Origin: an uncultured Draconibacterium sp.
GTDB lineage: Bacteria; Bacteroidota; Bacteroidia; Bacteroidales; Prolixibacteraceae
Direction of reading: 5' to 3'
Assembly (NCBI GenBank): GCA_947492175.1
Contig: CANLMQ010000012.1
Span: forward strand, 108,680 to 172,679
Length of the DNA stretch: 64,000 bases
Both the position numbers and the translations under genes were made by a program. Under the pieces are notes generated by a model that had not been told where the DNA came from, made no database searches, and saw only the letters and a program-made list of their open reading frames with translations. Position 1 is the first letter of the stretch. Each line of letters starts with the position of its first letter. This document shows, in pieces, positions 9,899 to 20,100 of this stretch.

Positions 9899-11176
9899 CT
9901 ATTTTTCTGCTGCAGGGTTTTCTTGAATAAACTTTAACGCTTCCCGGCCTAAAATTTCGCCGGTCATTTCGCCTAAAGTCGTTCTCGAAATGTAGTTGTA
10001 TCTTTCGAAACTTTGAAAATCTTCCTTCGAAATTATATATCCAAAAGCATCATTGGTTAAGCCAAACAGAAAAGGCTGGTTGGTTTTCATATGGCGTTTT
10101 ATATAATAGCCAATATTGGGCAGGGCTTCTCCCGGAATGGTTAATACCTGTGCAGTTCCAATATTTAAAAGGTTGAGTTGTGTTTCTACCTTACTGTAAT
10201 CATCTGTTTTGTAACCAGCCATTTCTGCCACCGACGAATGCTGAAACACAAAACGCATCGCTTCGTTTTCAAGAGGAAATGTTATGGTCTTTGAGGCGCT
10301 GTATAATTTCGGATTTTTCTGAAGTAGTGCCGGTTCTACAATTCTCAGGGCTTCATCTGCCATCAGGTTTCCGATGCGAATACATTCATCCCAATCGTTG
10401 GCTTCTTTGCCGTTTTCTCTGCGGGTATCGGCTGTAACCATTCCTCCCTGTGCACTGTTTATAAACAAGGCAACTCCGCCAGCCTGTTCTTCAATCCGGT
10501 TGTAAAGCGGGCCGCATAAGTCAGGACTGATTAGTTTTCTTTTTGTTCCTAAAATTTCAGGGTGTGTTGCATAATTGACAAGTGTGGCAATGGTTTTTCC
10601 TTTATTATCTCCACTTGTTGCAATGGCCTGAATGACACCCATGCGTGGATCGTACAACCGGGGGGCATAATAATTATAAGCTATTTTACCTTTAGCCTCG
10701 TCAACCGCAATTTTTAAAGTTGCCGGTTCCAGGTTTTTAATTGCTTCGTTTACAGCATCTGCAATTTGGTTGGCACACCATGCAAGGTATTCGAGGTCGG
10801 CAGCAGGCATTCCGTTTTCATCCGGGAATCCGTAAGCATCGGGAGCACTGTGTGTATGTGTTGCGCCAATTAATATATTTTCAGGCAAAATACCATTGAT
10901 TTTTTTCCGCGATAGATTTCCCAGATAGGCTGGCCATCCAATATTGTCAACGCCCACAATGGCTACTTTTGTGTCTCCTTTTTCCATAACCAAAGCGCGA
11001 ACCGACAGTTTCCCCTGTATCCCTTCTGGAATAGTAGGTGTTCCCATTCCTCCGGATATCGGGATTAAGTGGTCGGGTGTAATGTCGCGCACCGCCGCCG
11101 CAGCTTTAAAGGTTTGTGCATTAATTTGTGTTGAAAGAAAAAGGATAACGATTAAAAATGAGATTTTCGATTTCAT
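9899..11176 (-). CDS. Secreted neutral/alkaline ceramidase-like hydrolase
   Basis: This 425-residue protein has a cleavable signal peptide (FLIVILFLSTQINAQ), unlike its two membrane-anchored relatives. Family signatures are AAAVRDITPDHLIPISGGMG near residue 25, ATHTHSAPDAYGFPDENG near 105, NYATHPEILG and INSAQGGM. These are the metal-site and active-site regions of the ceramidase_alk N-terminal domain. At 425 residues it consists of that domain alone. It is the last gene of the minus-strand operon 13919-9899, starting 21 bases after the PHP-type gene. Sequence divergence from the proteins at 7267 and 12525 suggests three specialised paralogues rather than recent duplicates. Confidence 0.75.
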   Translation of the reverse strand: MKSKISFLIVILFLSTQINAQTFKAAAAVRDITPDHLIPISGGMGTPTIPEGIQGKLSVRALVMEKGDTKVAIVGVDNIGWPAYLGNLSRKKINGILPENILIGATHTHSAPDAYGFPDENGMPAADLEYLAWCANQIADAVNEAIKNLEPATLKIAVDEAKGKIAYNYYAPRLYDPRMGVIQAIATSGDNKGKTIATLVNYATHPEILGTKRKLISPDLCGPLYNRIEEQAGGVALFINSAQGGMVTADTRRENGKEANDWDECIRIGNLMADEALRIVEPALLQKNPKLYSASKTITFPLENEAMRFVFQHSSVAEMAGYKTDDYSKVETQLNLLNIGTAQVLTIPGEALPNIGYYIKRHMKTNQPFLFGLTNDAFGYIISKEDFQSFERYNYISRTTLGEMTGEILGREALKFIQENPAAEK

Positions 11177-11196
11177 TTTCTGTTGGTTTCAAAAGA

Positions 11197-12525
11197 TTAA
11201 TAAATATAAATGGGATTTGAATAAATCCAGGGAACATATTCCCCGTTTAGGTTTACGTGTACTTCCATTCGATAAGCCCCCTTATCATTCAGGTTTGAGT
11301 AGTTATATTGGTAACTGTCAATATCAGAAACATCAAGTGTTGTTCCATTGTGAATAAGCCTGAATTGCCCGGGGAAAGGGGAGACTGCATGGAGCGAATT
11401 AAATTCGTTTATTACCAGCGAATCTCCCGGGATTGCTTTCATTTTACCACTATTGTTTTTTGCAAAGTAGTTAAAACCGCTGGCATCTCCCAGACTTTTA
11501 AAGGCCATAAATAAATGTCCGAGTTTGATATGATGTGAAAGTGATGACATGGTTAACGAATCGGCAAAAACATAGTTGGTTACATAATCGAAACCTTCCA
11601 TATACGTGTCAATCATAAATTTGAAAATCCAACCACTGTTGTCTGGCTCATGAAAAAGCCATTTGTTTAAGAGAGTTACCTTTAGCGTGTCGATAGGGTT
11701 GGCATTGGGACCTATCCATTCAACGCGTCCATCTTTAATATATCTTGCCCTGAAATTTTGGTTTTCGTGTGTGTCGACAGCAGAATAGCCAACAATTTTT
11801 CGCTGTACATTTAATGAATCCCACAATGCAAGAATCTGTGTTTGCTCATCAAATAGTTGACGTAAGGCCCAAATTCGGTACTTTTTACCGTTCGCAATAA
11901 AATTAAAAATATTAGGAGCCAGCTTTTCATCTTTTGTATCGGTATGAAAGTTGTAAATTTCCATGCCCTGGTACCAGGAATTATCCCAATTGTGTGGTTC
12001 TTCGGTATGAGCATAAAATACAATTCCGTCGTCTTCAATTATATTTTTCGAAAGGCTGTCTTTGTCAATGTTCCAGTCAAGCACAATTGAATCTTGCAAT
12101 GGCCAGGCAGCAAATCCTTTTTTTTCACTACCGGGAACAATTAGAATGTTGTTGTAAAAGCCACTATATCCGCGAGGAAAAGAATCGATATTCCCGTGAG
12201 GATGATCGGTTAAAAAGATAAAATCGATGCCATTTTTTGCAGCTGCCGGAATGAGGTCTGTTAGTTTTCCTTCGCAGTCGTGCGACCAGAAACTATGTGC
12301 GTGCATAATACCTCGGTAGGTATTTAGTTGTGTAGTTTCAGGTGTTTTTTTGCGAAGTTTTTGAAACGCTGCTATTTCTTTTTCAAGTTTGGGATATGTA
12401 ACAAAATGGCGCCAAACAGGTGCTGCAAAACCAACAATTAAAAGTATGAACACACTCGCCAAAATGAAACAGACAAGGTATTTTAAAACAGTTAAAAATT
12501 TCCTTATGGTTTTTAAGGATGGCAT
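11197..12525 (-). CDS. Membrane-anchored PHP-superfamily phosphoesterase-like protein
   Basis: This 442-residue protein has an N-terminal membrane helix (FLTVLKYLVCFILASVFILL). After about 70 residues comes a PHP-like metal site: YRGIMHAHSFWSHDCEG, then GIDFIFLTDHPHGN and LIVPGSEKKG, the HxH...H/D...E pattern of metal-dependent phosphoesterases. A second His region, VFYAHTEEPHNW, follows. The C-terminal 150 residues look like beta-rich accessory sequence. Its ATG overlaps the stop of the upstream ceramidase-like gene in a TAATG arrangement, which implies translational coupling and a joint function. The substrate is unknown; a phosphate ester or phosphodiester on the same lipid or glycan is a reasonable guess. 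Confidence 0.7.
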   Translation of the reverse strand: MPSLKTIRKFLTVLKYLVCFILASVFILLIVGFAAPVWRHFVTYPKLEKEIAAFQKLRKKTPETTQLNTYRGIMHAHSFWSHDCEGKLTDLIPAAAKNGIDFIFLTDHPHGNIDSFPRGYSGFYNNILIVPGSEKKGFAAWPLQDSIVLDWNIDKDSLSKNIIEDDGIVFYAHTEEPHNWDNSWYQGMEIYNFHTDTKDEKLAPNIFNFIANGKKYRIWALRQLFDEQTQILALWDSLNVQRKIVGYSAVDTHENQNFRARYIKDGRVEWIGPNANPIDTLKVTLLNKWLFHEPDNSGWIFKFMIDTYMEGFDYVTNYVFADSLTMSSLSHHIKLGHLFMAFKSLGDASGFNYFAKNNSGKMKAIPGDSLVINEFNSLHAVSPFPGQFRLIHNGTTLDVSDIDSYQYNYSNLNDKGAYRMEVHVNLNGEYVPWIYSNPIYIY

Positions 12526-13919
12526 TATTCAATTACAATTTCGGTCAACTGATGAATTAAATCCATAGTATAATCTCCCATGTTTGGACCAAACCAACCC
12601 ATTGTTTTTGGCTCGTACTTGTCGAGATAAAAATATTTACCCGGGATGATATAGCCCAGATAACTTCCGTTAAAACTGGAAACATTGGCCTTAAAACCTC
12701 TGGCGGCCAGATTATTTTTTATCTGCAGCGCATATTCTCCGCTAAAATCAGAAGGAGTAGTTATCCATATCATGTCTCCGAATCGGGCAACCTGCAGGAA
12801 TGAATTATCGGGTAAAGGATTGATTTTCTGACAAAGAAAGGTTGAAAGATTTCTTTTTGTGCTTAACCGAATATTGTAATCGGGCAATTGCAATTTTAGC
12901 GTAACAATTGACACAGCAAGAGTGGGAGAGAGTACTGTTCTTTTTAGATGAATAGTCAGACTGTCGGCCAGCGACTCACCAATAAATCTGGGCTTTTCAA
13001 ATCCTTTGCCTTCTCCACAATGTGTTTGACTCCCTACCGAACCAGCAAAAAAGATTGCATAATTAACCGATGTTTTTTCCATTTTGCGTTGCCAGTAACC
13101 CGGGTAATCGCCACTTATTTGCATGTTTTTATCGCCCAAGGTTGTGGAGTGTGCTGAAAAAGAACCAATTACTGCACTTTTCCCATCGGTTTGTGCCAGG
13201 TAGATAAAGCTGAAACCATCGTTTTTTGTGCCCAGGTTTCCAATTAAACGGTTGCGTGTGTAATCTTTAGCGTTAAAATCGCCTGTTCCAATTTTAGCCG
13301 GTTTTAGATTGGTAACGGCTTTTTCAACAGCATCAGTAAATTTTAAAACGAGCCATTCAACCAGTTCCGGATTGTATTCTCCGGCGAATTGTTCTCCAAC
13401 CCAGCCTTGGCCCCAGGCTCCCAAACTTGAATGAGTATGCGTTGCCGAGAAAAGAAGTTGTTCGCGCCGATATCCTTTTACAATCAATTTTTCCATTACA
13501 GAATCGGTGATATTAGGAGGTATAATCAACAAATCGGCACCAACAAAAACTAGCAGTTTCTGATTGACTTTTAATGCTGCCGCTTTCACAAAAATGCTGT
13601 CGTGGATTCCGGTTGCTGAAGCTCCTTTGCGTGCACCATAACCAGACAAGGGAAGATGAGTAAATTCGCCGGTTGCAGAATTATCTGCGGCGCAGTTTAG
13701 TTTTGGAGTTATGCTCACTTTGGCAAAGCCGGCCATTAACGAATCATTGTTTTTGGAGTGGGCTTGCGCCAGTTTCTCAATCTGGTTACATTCGTTTTTA
13801 TAATAATCGCTTTCGAAATAAGATGTTTGACTTACCGGAACAGTGCCCCAAAAATAAACAACTGCAAGCAGTACAATTATTATCGTAACTGAAATTCCAA
13901 TTCTTCGTAAAGTCTTCAT
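12525..13919 (-). CDS. Membrane-anchored neutral/alkaline ceramidase-like hydrolase
   Basis: This 464-residue protein has an N-terminal membrane segment (RIGISVTIIIVLLAVVYFWG). Ceramidase-domain signatures are MAGFAKVSITPKLN near residue 63, LPLSGYGARKG, SATHTHSSLGAWGQGW, and SFSAHSTTLGDKNMQISGDY. The second-site HPE seen in the other two copies is HST here, so metal coordination or substrate may differ. It is translationally coupled (TAATG) to the downstream PHP-type gene. The operon likely starts with this gene or with the PqaA-like gene 56 bases upstream. An amidase or esterase acting on lipid-like substrates is expected from the family. Confidence 0.75.
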   Translation of the reverse strand: MKTLRRIGISVTIIIVLLAVVYFWGTVPVSQTSYFESDYYKNECNQIEKLAQAHSKNNDSLMAGFAKVSITPKLNCAADNSATGEFTHLPLSGYGARKGASATGIHDSIFVKAAALKVNQKLLVFVGADLLIIPPNITDSVMEKLIVKGYRREQLLFSATHTHSSLGAWGQGWVGEQFAGEYNPELVEWLVLKFTDAVEKAVTNLKPAKIGTGDFNAKDYTRNRLIGNLGTKNDGFSFIYLAQTDGKSAVIGSFSAHSTTLGDKNMQISGDYPGYWQRKMEKTSVNYAIFFAGSVGSQTHCGEGKGFEKPRFIGESLADSLTIHLKRTVLSPTLAVSIVTLKLQLPDYNIRLSTKRNLSTFLCQKINPLPDNSFLQVARFGDMIWITTPSDFSGEYALQIKNNLAARGFKANVSSFNGSYLGYIIPGKYFYLDKYEPKTMGWFGPNMGDYTMDLIHQLTEIVIE

Positions 13920-13975
13920 TCTGTTTGTTTTCTTATTTCTTTGTGTCGAAAGAATATCCGGATATTACATATCAA

Positions 13976-15343
13976 TTACTGGCCACGGTTTAATAATAAT
14001 TCGTTTTTGTTGGCAACAAATATTCGTGTACTTTTTGTATAGTCTTCACCAAATGGTGCTTTGTATTTCATATCCACATAGAAGGCTTTGTATCCGTTAT
14101 CCGGGAAATCAATCTCGATTTTAAATTGTTCTTCGTCTGTATTACTATTCATTCTATTTTCGGTCCATTCTTCATCTCTGAAATCGCGATCTTCTGAAGC
14201 CGTACTCCATAAAATTACATCTTCTAACTTACCAGACATAGGTTGTATAATGAGCTTAATTTTTCCATCTGTTTCAGAAATAGAATAGTCGAATTCAGGG
14301 TAATCTTCGTTGGTAATGGCAGTGCCAAAAAATGCACTTAAAGTGGTAAGTGCTGTTTTTTTATCGCCTAAACCATGACCGGCATTGGGTGTATAACAAA
14401 CATAGTTTTTGCCCGGAATGCTGTCGATATAATTTTTTATGGCATCCACCGGCCAATACTCATCGTTTGTGCCAATGAATAACATCTTAGGCATGGTTAA
14501 GGTTTTGCGATACGAATACGGATCAATCATGGTAACCAGGTCTTTTCCTTCCGGTGAGTCAATCTGTTGAGCAATTCCGAGGTTCACGTAATCTTCAATT
14601 TGAATACTGTAATCGCCCCAGGCAACTTTGTGATAATCTACATTTACTGGCATATTCAATACGTCGATTACCATTGGCCCGATAGCTTTTACACGTTTAT
14701 CGTTGGCCCCGGTAAGCCAAGTAGTCCAACCTCTTTTTGATGCCCCCGAAACTACAAACTGGTTTACCTTATATGCGATTTCTTTTTTTGCAAATTGTTG
14801 CACAGCATCCATTGCACGCACTGCACTTTTGGTCATCGGGAATAAAAGTGGCCAGGTAAAATCGTGATCGTTTTGGTAATTGTGAAGCGTGAACGAGATC
14901 AATTCGTCTTCTGTTCTGTCGCCATACAACGGTTGGTTAGGTGTTTGCCACAAAATGGCGCTTATGGCTTTGTTCGTCCGGGAAATACGGCTAAACATTG
15001 TAATGTCTTCTTTATCCCACTGATGAATGTTTGGTTCGCCATTCTTTACACTTCCTCCGGTTATAAAAAGTAGTGCATCTTTATAAGTTAAATTATCCGG
15101 AACGACAATGGTGAGTTCATGTTTCCATTTAATATTGCGCCAGGTTTGCGAAGTAAAAATAACACGATATAAGGTTACGCCATCGGCATCAAATTTATCC
15201 TGAATTTCCCATGAAAAAGATTTATCCCCATTGTTAAGGTAGGCCTGAAGGGCATTTCCTGGTGTAATCGGTTTATTCTTTTCTGCTAAGACCAAATTCG
15301 CAGAATATAAGAGTGCAAATAAAAGGATTATTAATTTTCTCAT
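13976..15343 (-). CDS. PhoPQ-activated pathogenicity-related (PqaA-like) alpha/beta hydrolase
   Basis: I take the ATG at 15343 (MRKLIILLFALLYSANLVLA) as the start because it gives a clean signal peptide; the longer frame to 15397 would run into the hairpin at 15382-15416. The 455-residue product matches the PF10142 family: FITGGSVKNGEPNIH, AILWQTPNQPLYGDRTEDEL, and the nucleophile region VSGASKRGWTTWLTG. GTNDEYWPVD and PNAGHGLGDK provide the Asp and His. PqaA was named from Salmonella, but its biochemical role is not known; the fold indicates a secreted esterase or peptidase-like hydrolase. It heads the group PqaA-ceramidase-PHP-ceramidase, all on the minus strand with short gaps. Confidence 0.85.
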   Translation of the reverse strand: MRKLIILLFALLYSANLVLAEKNKPITPGNALQAYLNNGDKSFSWEIQDKFDADGVTLYRVIFTSQTWRNIKWKHELTIVVPDNLTYKDALLFITGGSVKNGEPNIHQWDKEDITMFSRISRTNKAISAILWQTPNQPLYGDRTEDELISFTLHNYQNDHDFTWPLLFPMTKSAVRAMDAVQQFAKKEIAYKVNQFVVSGASKRGWTTWLTGANDKRVKAIGPMVIDVLNMPVNVDYHKVAWGDYSIQIEDYVNLGIAQQIDSPEGKDLVTMIDPYSYRKTLTMPKMLFIGTNDEYWPVDAIKNYIDSIPGKNYVCYTPNAGHGLGDKKTALTTLSAFFGTAITNEDYPEFDYSISETDGKIKLIIQPMSGKLEDVILWSTASEDRDFRDEEWTENRMNSNTDEEQFKIEIDFPDNGYKAFYVDMKYKAPFGEDYTKSTRIFVANKNELLLNRGQ

Positions 15344-15381
15344 TTCGAAGATTTTTTGTGTCATTAGAAATATGTTGCAAT

Positions 15382-15416
15382 AATAAGCAGACAACATTTA
15401 ATGTTGTCTGCTTATT
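15382..15416 (-). terminator. Perfect 17-bp inverted repeat after SusD
   Basis: AATAAGCAGACAACATT and its exact reverse complement are separated by one base. The hairpin lies 23 bases beyond the SusD stop on the minus strand and 39 bases before the PqaA-like start, so it probably ends the PKD-SusC-SusD transcript. It lacks a long T-tract, so some readthrough is possible. Confidence 0.65.
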
Positions 15417-15438
15417 TAAATAATGGGATAAATCTGCT

Positions 15439-17097
15439 TTAATAAGGTTTATTGGTTCCTTGTAACAGCCACATTTTCGACCATGCACTGTTCTTTGTCT
15501 GATCATTACCTTGATATGGAGTGGCTTCCAGTCTTTCTATAGCTGCTTCTGCATTTTTTGTGTTTCTTGATATCTCATCCGTATTATGATAATAGAAACG
15601 GAGAGGTAGTTTTTCTCTTTTAGCAGATTCTCCGGTTTGTAAATCAGGTAATCCGGTTCTTCTGTAATCAAACCACGATTCGGCTGCAGCACTCCAGCTG
15701 GCTATCCATTTTTGCTGAATTATACTTTCGAGCCCAGAATAAGGAGCTCCATCGATGTAACCATTGAAAGAACTTCCAACTCCCCAGGCGTTAAAAGATT
15801 CCTGAATACCTTTGGCATAAAGTTCTTCTGGGCTTCCCGGAGCCCAGCCATACAATGCGGCTTCTGCCAATATGAGGTGAACTTCGGCTGCAGACATTAT
15901 TCTCATCAACAATAGGGAACCACTGCTTTCTTTGTACATGCTATTTAATTGAGAAGCATGTGGATTATAAACGCCCTGTTCCAGGTTTGGATTTAAATTG
16001 TATTGTGGAGCAGCAAAAACCGAAGGAGGTATCCCTACAAAATCCGGATCAAAATCAACTCCAAGATTCCATGCTGCTTCATAATCGTCAATAATATCCT
16101 GCGAAACATATCTTATACCATTTTGTATATAATCAACATCTGTACCCGAGGTTAATGCTAAGGGTATTTCAATTTTATCGGCCCAAACTCCAAGCCTGGG
16201 ATCATTTAACTCCTGAAGAGCATCTACAAGCGTAGCGCACAGTTTAATCCTCATATAAGATCCGCTGGGATCAGGATCGAATTCCATACTTGTAGGCCAC
16301 GAATCTGATGGAGAGTTACCAATATACCCAATATTTGCATCGTCTGATGCTTCTGTAATAAGCGGGTATTTATTTGAATCAGAAACAATTTTTTGAATTC
16401 CCTGTTCGGCAATAGTCGGTTCTTTTGCCTGCAATCTCATGTAATAGCGAAGTGCAAGAGAATTGGCAAACTTCCTCCATTTCGAAGCATCTCCATTATA
16501 TAGTATATCCTGATCTTCAAGAATGTTTGTATAGGAGTCACTGTTTTTAGAAAGAAGAGTGTTTGCTGTTTCCAGGTCGGCAAGTATTCCAGTGTAAATA
16601 TCTTTTTGAGGATCGTACACCGGAGTAAAATATTCAGAACCTTCTTCAACCCGTAATGCTTCGCTATAGGGAGCATCTCCCCATAAATCGGTAACTAAAC
16701 CAAAGGCATAAGCTTTCATAACTAAGGCAACTCCTTGATGGAATTCAAATTCGCCTTCAACAGCTTTTTTATAAAATTCATCGGTATTCCTTAAAATTCC
16801 GTATAAAGATGACCAGCTATTACTATTGATATCCCAGTCGTAATCATTATGTCCACCTGACCAGCCATCAAATTGTGTGTGTTGCATTACTCCTGCAATA
16901 TCTCCAAAACCTAAGCTTACAACTTTTTGTCCGATACCGGTAATTATTGTAGGCATTAATAAATTAAGATCGGCATTTTTAGGATCTACACCATTGGGAT
17001 TAATATTTAATTCATCCAGATCTTTACATGATATAACAATAGTAAATACTAATGTTAACGCGATTATAAAGCTATTTTTAATTTTACTCATGATCAT
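15439..17097 (-). CDS. SusD/RagB-family outer-membrane lipoprotein (SusD-like_2 type)
   Basis: This 552-residue lipoprotein has lipobox TIVISC with Cys24; the ATG at 17091 is an equally good start. The N-terminus DLDELNINPNGVDPKNADLNLLMPTII and the C-terminal WSAAAESWFDYRRTGLPDL are typical of the SusD-like_2 (PF12771) group. SusD proteins sit on the cell surface over the SusC barrel and bind the glycan before import. It starts 14 bases after the SusC stop, as the last gene of the PKD-SusC-SusD unit. It has the same length as the second SusD-like protein at 29495 and shares motifs such as GVMQ and YADSWGDAPYS/LVTDLWGDAPYS, so the two are paralogues. Confidence 0.93.
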   Translation of the reverse strand: MIMSKIKNSFIIALTLVFTIVISCKDLDELNINPNGVDPKNADLNLLMPTIITGIGQKVVSLGFGDIAGVMQHTQFDGWSGGHNDYDWDINSNSWSSLYGILRNTDEFYKKAVEGEFEFHQGVALVMKAYAFGLVTDLWGDAPYSEALRVEEGSEYFTPVYDPQKDIYTGILADLETANTLLSKNSDSYTNILEDQDILYNGDASKWRKFANSLALRYYMRLQAKEPTIAEQGIQKIVSDSNKYPLITEASDDANIGYIGNSPSDSWPTSMEFDPDPSGSYMRIKLCATLVDALQELNDPRLGVWADKIEIPLALTSGTDVDYIQNGIRYVSQDIIDDYEAAWNLGVDFDPDFVGIPPSVFAAPQYNLNPNLEQGVYNPHASQLNSMYKESSGSLLLMRIMSAAEVHLILAEAALYGWAPGSPEELYAKGIQESFNAWGVGSSFNGYIDGAPYSGLESIIQQKWIASWSAAAESWFDYRRTGLPDLQTGESAKREKLPLRFYYHNTDEISRNTKNAEAAIERLEATPYQGNDQTKNSAWSKMWLLQGTNKPY

Positions 17098-17111
17098 AAA
17101 TGTTTAGTTTC

Positions 17112-20100
17112 TTAAAAAGTAAAGCCAACTTTAAATCCTAAAGGAATAATCCAGGGTTCAACATTATATCTTTCAACTCCCTGTTTGAATTTTCCATTTC
17201 CCTCGGCCTGATATGCCCTTTCAGGATCTACACCTAATTTAGAGTCTTTGGTCCATAACATGATGTTGCGGCTGTAAATAGAGAAGTTTACATCTTCCAA
17301 TCCCCATTTTTGTGATATTTTATTGGGTAGCCTGTAACTTAAGGCAATTTCCCTAAGTTTTATATAGTCGGCATCAAACATTTTGGTTTCACCAACATCC
17401 CATGGATTACTAACTACATATGGCAGAAAAATAGTTCCTTCGTTTCCAAGGTTTTCCTGTTCCAGAATAAATTTTCCGTTATCATCATAATGCCCCATTA
17501 CTCCGGGTGCAAATGTTCCGTCATAAACGGTATATCCACTAAAACTTTCCGGGAATCCGCCATATTCAGGAGTTGGTCCTCCAACGGGTCTTAACTTATC
17601 GGCATAAATCAACTTATCAGCATTGGCAACCACCCAGTCGCGAAGTGCCTGGCTTGGTGCACCACCTAATTCTCCCGGATCTACCAGCTCGTCAAGCCAA
17701 ACCTGTGAAATTACATCTTCCGAAAAATAATGAGAGGTTTGCGACACATACTGACCACCTGATCTCCAGTCGAATGTCATACTTAAATTAAAATTTTTAT
17801 ATGAAAGAGATGATTGTAATCCCATTATAAAATCGGGATTATAATTACCAACTTTTGAATATTCATCTTCTCCTTCCCATTCTGCATCGAGGCCGCTTCC
17901 TAATATCGGATATCCAAAATAAGGTGAGCTCTCATCTTTCACCCTGTTTATCTTTCTGGCATATAAATTACCTACCAGTCCGTCTTGTATTCCATTCGGA
18001 CCGTTTTCGTCATCACTTTTCACATAACCTATATTTTTTACTTTGGCTTCAGACCAGAATTCAATGGAAGTCAATCCTTCAGATAATTCTAAAACTGTAG
18101 TTTCATTTTTTGTAAAATTCACGTTCAAATCCCAGTTCCAGTCCTGATTTTTTATTGGTGTAATTCCTACTAAAAACTCCCAGCCTTTGCTTTGAAGCAA
18201 TCCTGCATTAATAAGTACTTGACTAAATCCGGTTGAGGAAGGAAGGTCGACACCTAAAATCTGGTTCTTATTATCTACCGAATAATAAGTTCCTTCAAAA
18301 CGTAAGCGATTTGAAAACATCCGGATATCGGTACCTATTTCAAACGAAATTGCTTCTTCCGGTAGAAGGTTTTGGTTAAGTAATGAACTCCCTTTTGATA
18401 ATCTAATAGCGTCTCCCCATTGTCCGGCATTTCCGTATGTGGCAAACAATTGGTAAGGTGAGGTGTCGTTACCAACCTGGGCCCAACCGCCTCGTATTTT
18501 TAACATGTCGATACTGCTACCCAAATCGACTATTTGATCTATCATTAAGCTTAATGACGCAGAAGGATAAAAGTAAGAACGGTTTTCTGGAGGCAAAGTA
18601 CTCGACCAATCGTTCCTTGCTGTTAAATCAAGATAGGCAATCTCTTTCCAGGCTAAATTTGCCAAAGCATACACACTGTTAATCCCTTTTTGATTTCTGG
18701 AATTGCTGTAATTTAATGCTCCGGAACTTATATTCTGAACCGTATATACATTGGGAACAATTAGGCCTGAGCCAGACTTAGATGAATTGCTGATACTCGA
18801 AGCTTTAGAATACAGTATGTTTCCACCCGCAGAAACAGAATATGAAAAATCGCTGAGATTATCTTTGTAGGTAGCTAAAATATCCATATTGCGTTCCAGT
18901 CCGTTGCCTGTTGCAATACCGTAAGCTCCATTATTAGGTTCCTGTGAATAACCGGGACCTATTTTCGATTCGCGGACTTCATCCGTTTTATTTAGCGTAA
19001 AACGGCCCATTACGTTGAGTTTTTGAGAAATCTCCCAATTGGCTACAATGTTTCCGAATATGCGGTACCTGTTAAAACTGTTGTTTACTTCATATGCCAG
19101 GTAATAAGGATTTTCATGGTTCTCAGAAACCCTCCTGTAATTATTTTCCGGTCCGTAGTTTCGTAATTTAAGGATATCAATGTTTGTAGGTGTTGCATAA
19201 GCCCATTGTAACGGATTTGCTCCACGGTTTGAAGCCGGCCTGTTATCGGCCCACGAATTACTAAAATTGATATCTGTACTTATGGTTAAATGTTTGCGTA
19301 CCTTCGATGAAGCAGACAACGACAAACTGTTTTTATTCAGGTCTGAATTGGGAATCAATCCACTATGAGTCATATTGGTTATACCCAATCTGTAGTTTGT
19401 TGTTTCATTGCTGTTTGAAACAGCTGCGCTATTGGTGGTAGTAAAGGCGTAATCGTTTAAGTAATTATTTATGTTGTTGGGATAAGAGACCAATTCGGTT
19501 GGAACAGGCTGGCCATTTGCATCGAGTGGAGCATCCCACTGCACTGCCCAATAACCTTTATCATTCTCCGGACCGGCGCCAACTGCCTGAATTGGATCTA
19601 TCTCAGGTAATATTCCGCTTCCAACATCTTCGGGTCTAAACGAGAAAAAACCTGTAGAAAATTGAGATTGTATACCCAAAAAACGCGATGGAATATCAAA
19701 TACTGTGTTGGATGTAACAGATACTTTCATTCCTCCCTTTGCGGCAGCTTTTTTAGTAGTTATTAGAACAACACCGTTACCGGCTCGTGTACCATATAAT
19801 GCAGCCGCACTGGGGCCTTTTAATATGCTTACATTTTCAATACTTTCCGGATCCAAATCGGCGATAGAGTTACCATAATCTACCCGGTTATCACTACCAA
19901 AACCGCCAACGTTATTTACCGAGTTCGACATGGGGATTCCATCAACAACAAAAAGAGGCTGATTATCGGTTGTCATAGACGTGGCCCCCCTAATAACCAT
20001 ACTTACGGTAGAGCCTGCACCTCCCGTTGAATTAATGGTAACACCTGAAACTTTTCCGGCCATAGAGTTTAAAACATTCTCCTGCGCTACCCGTGTAAGA

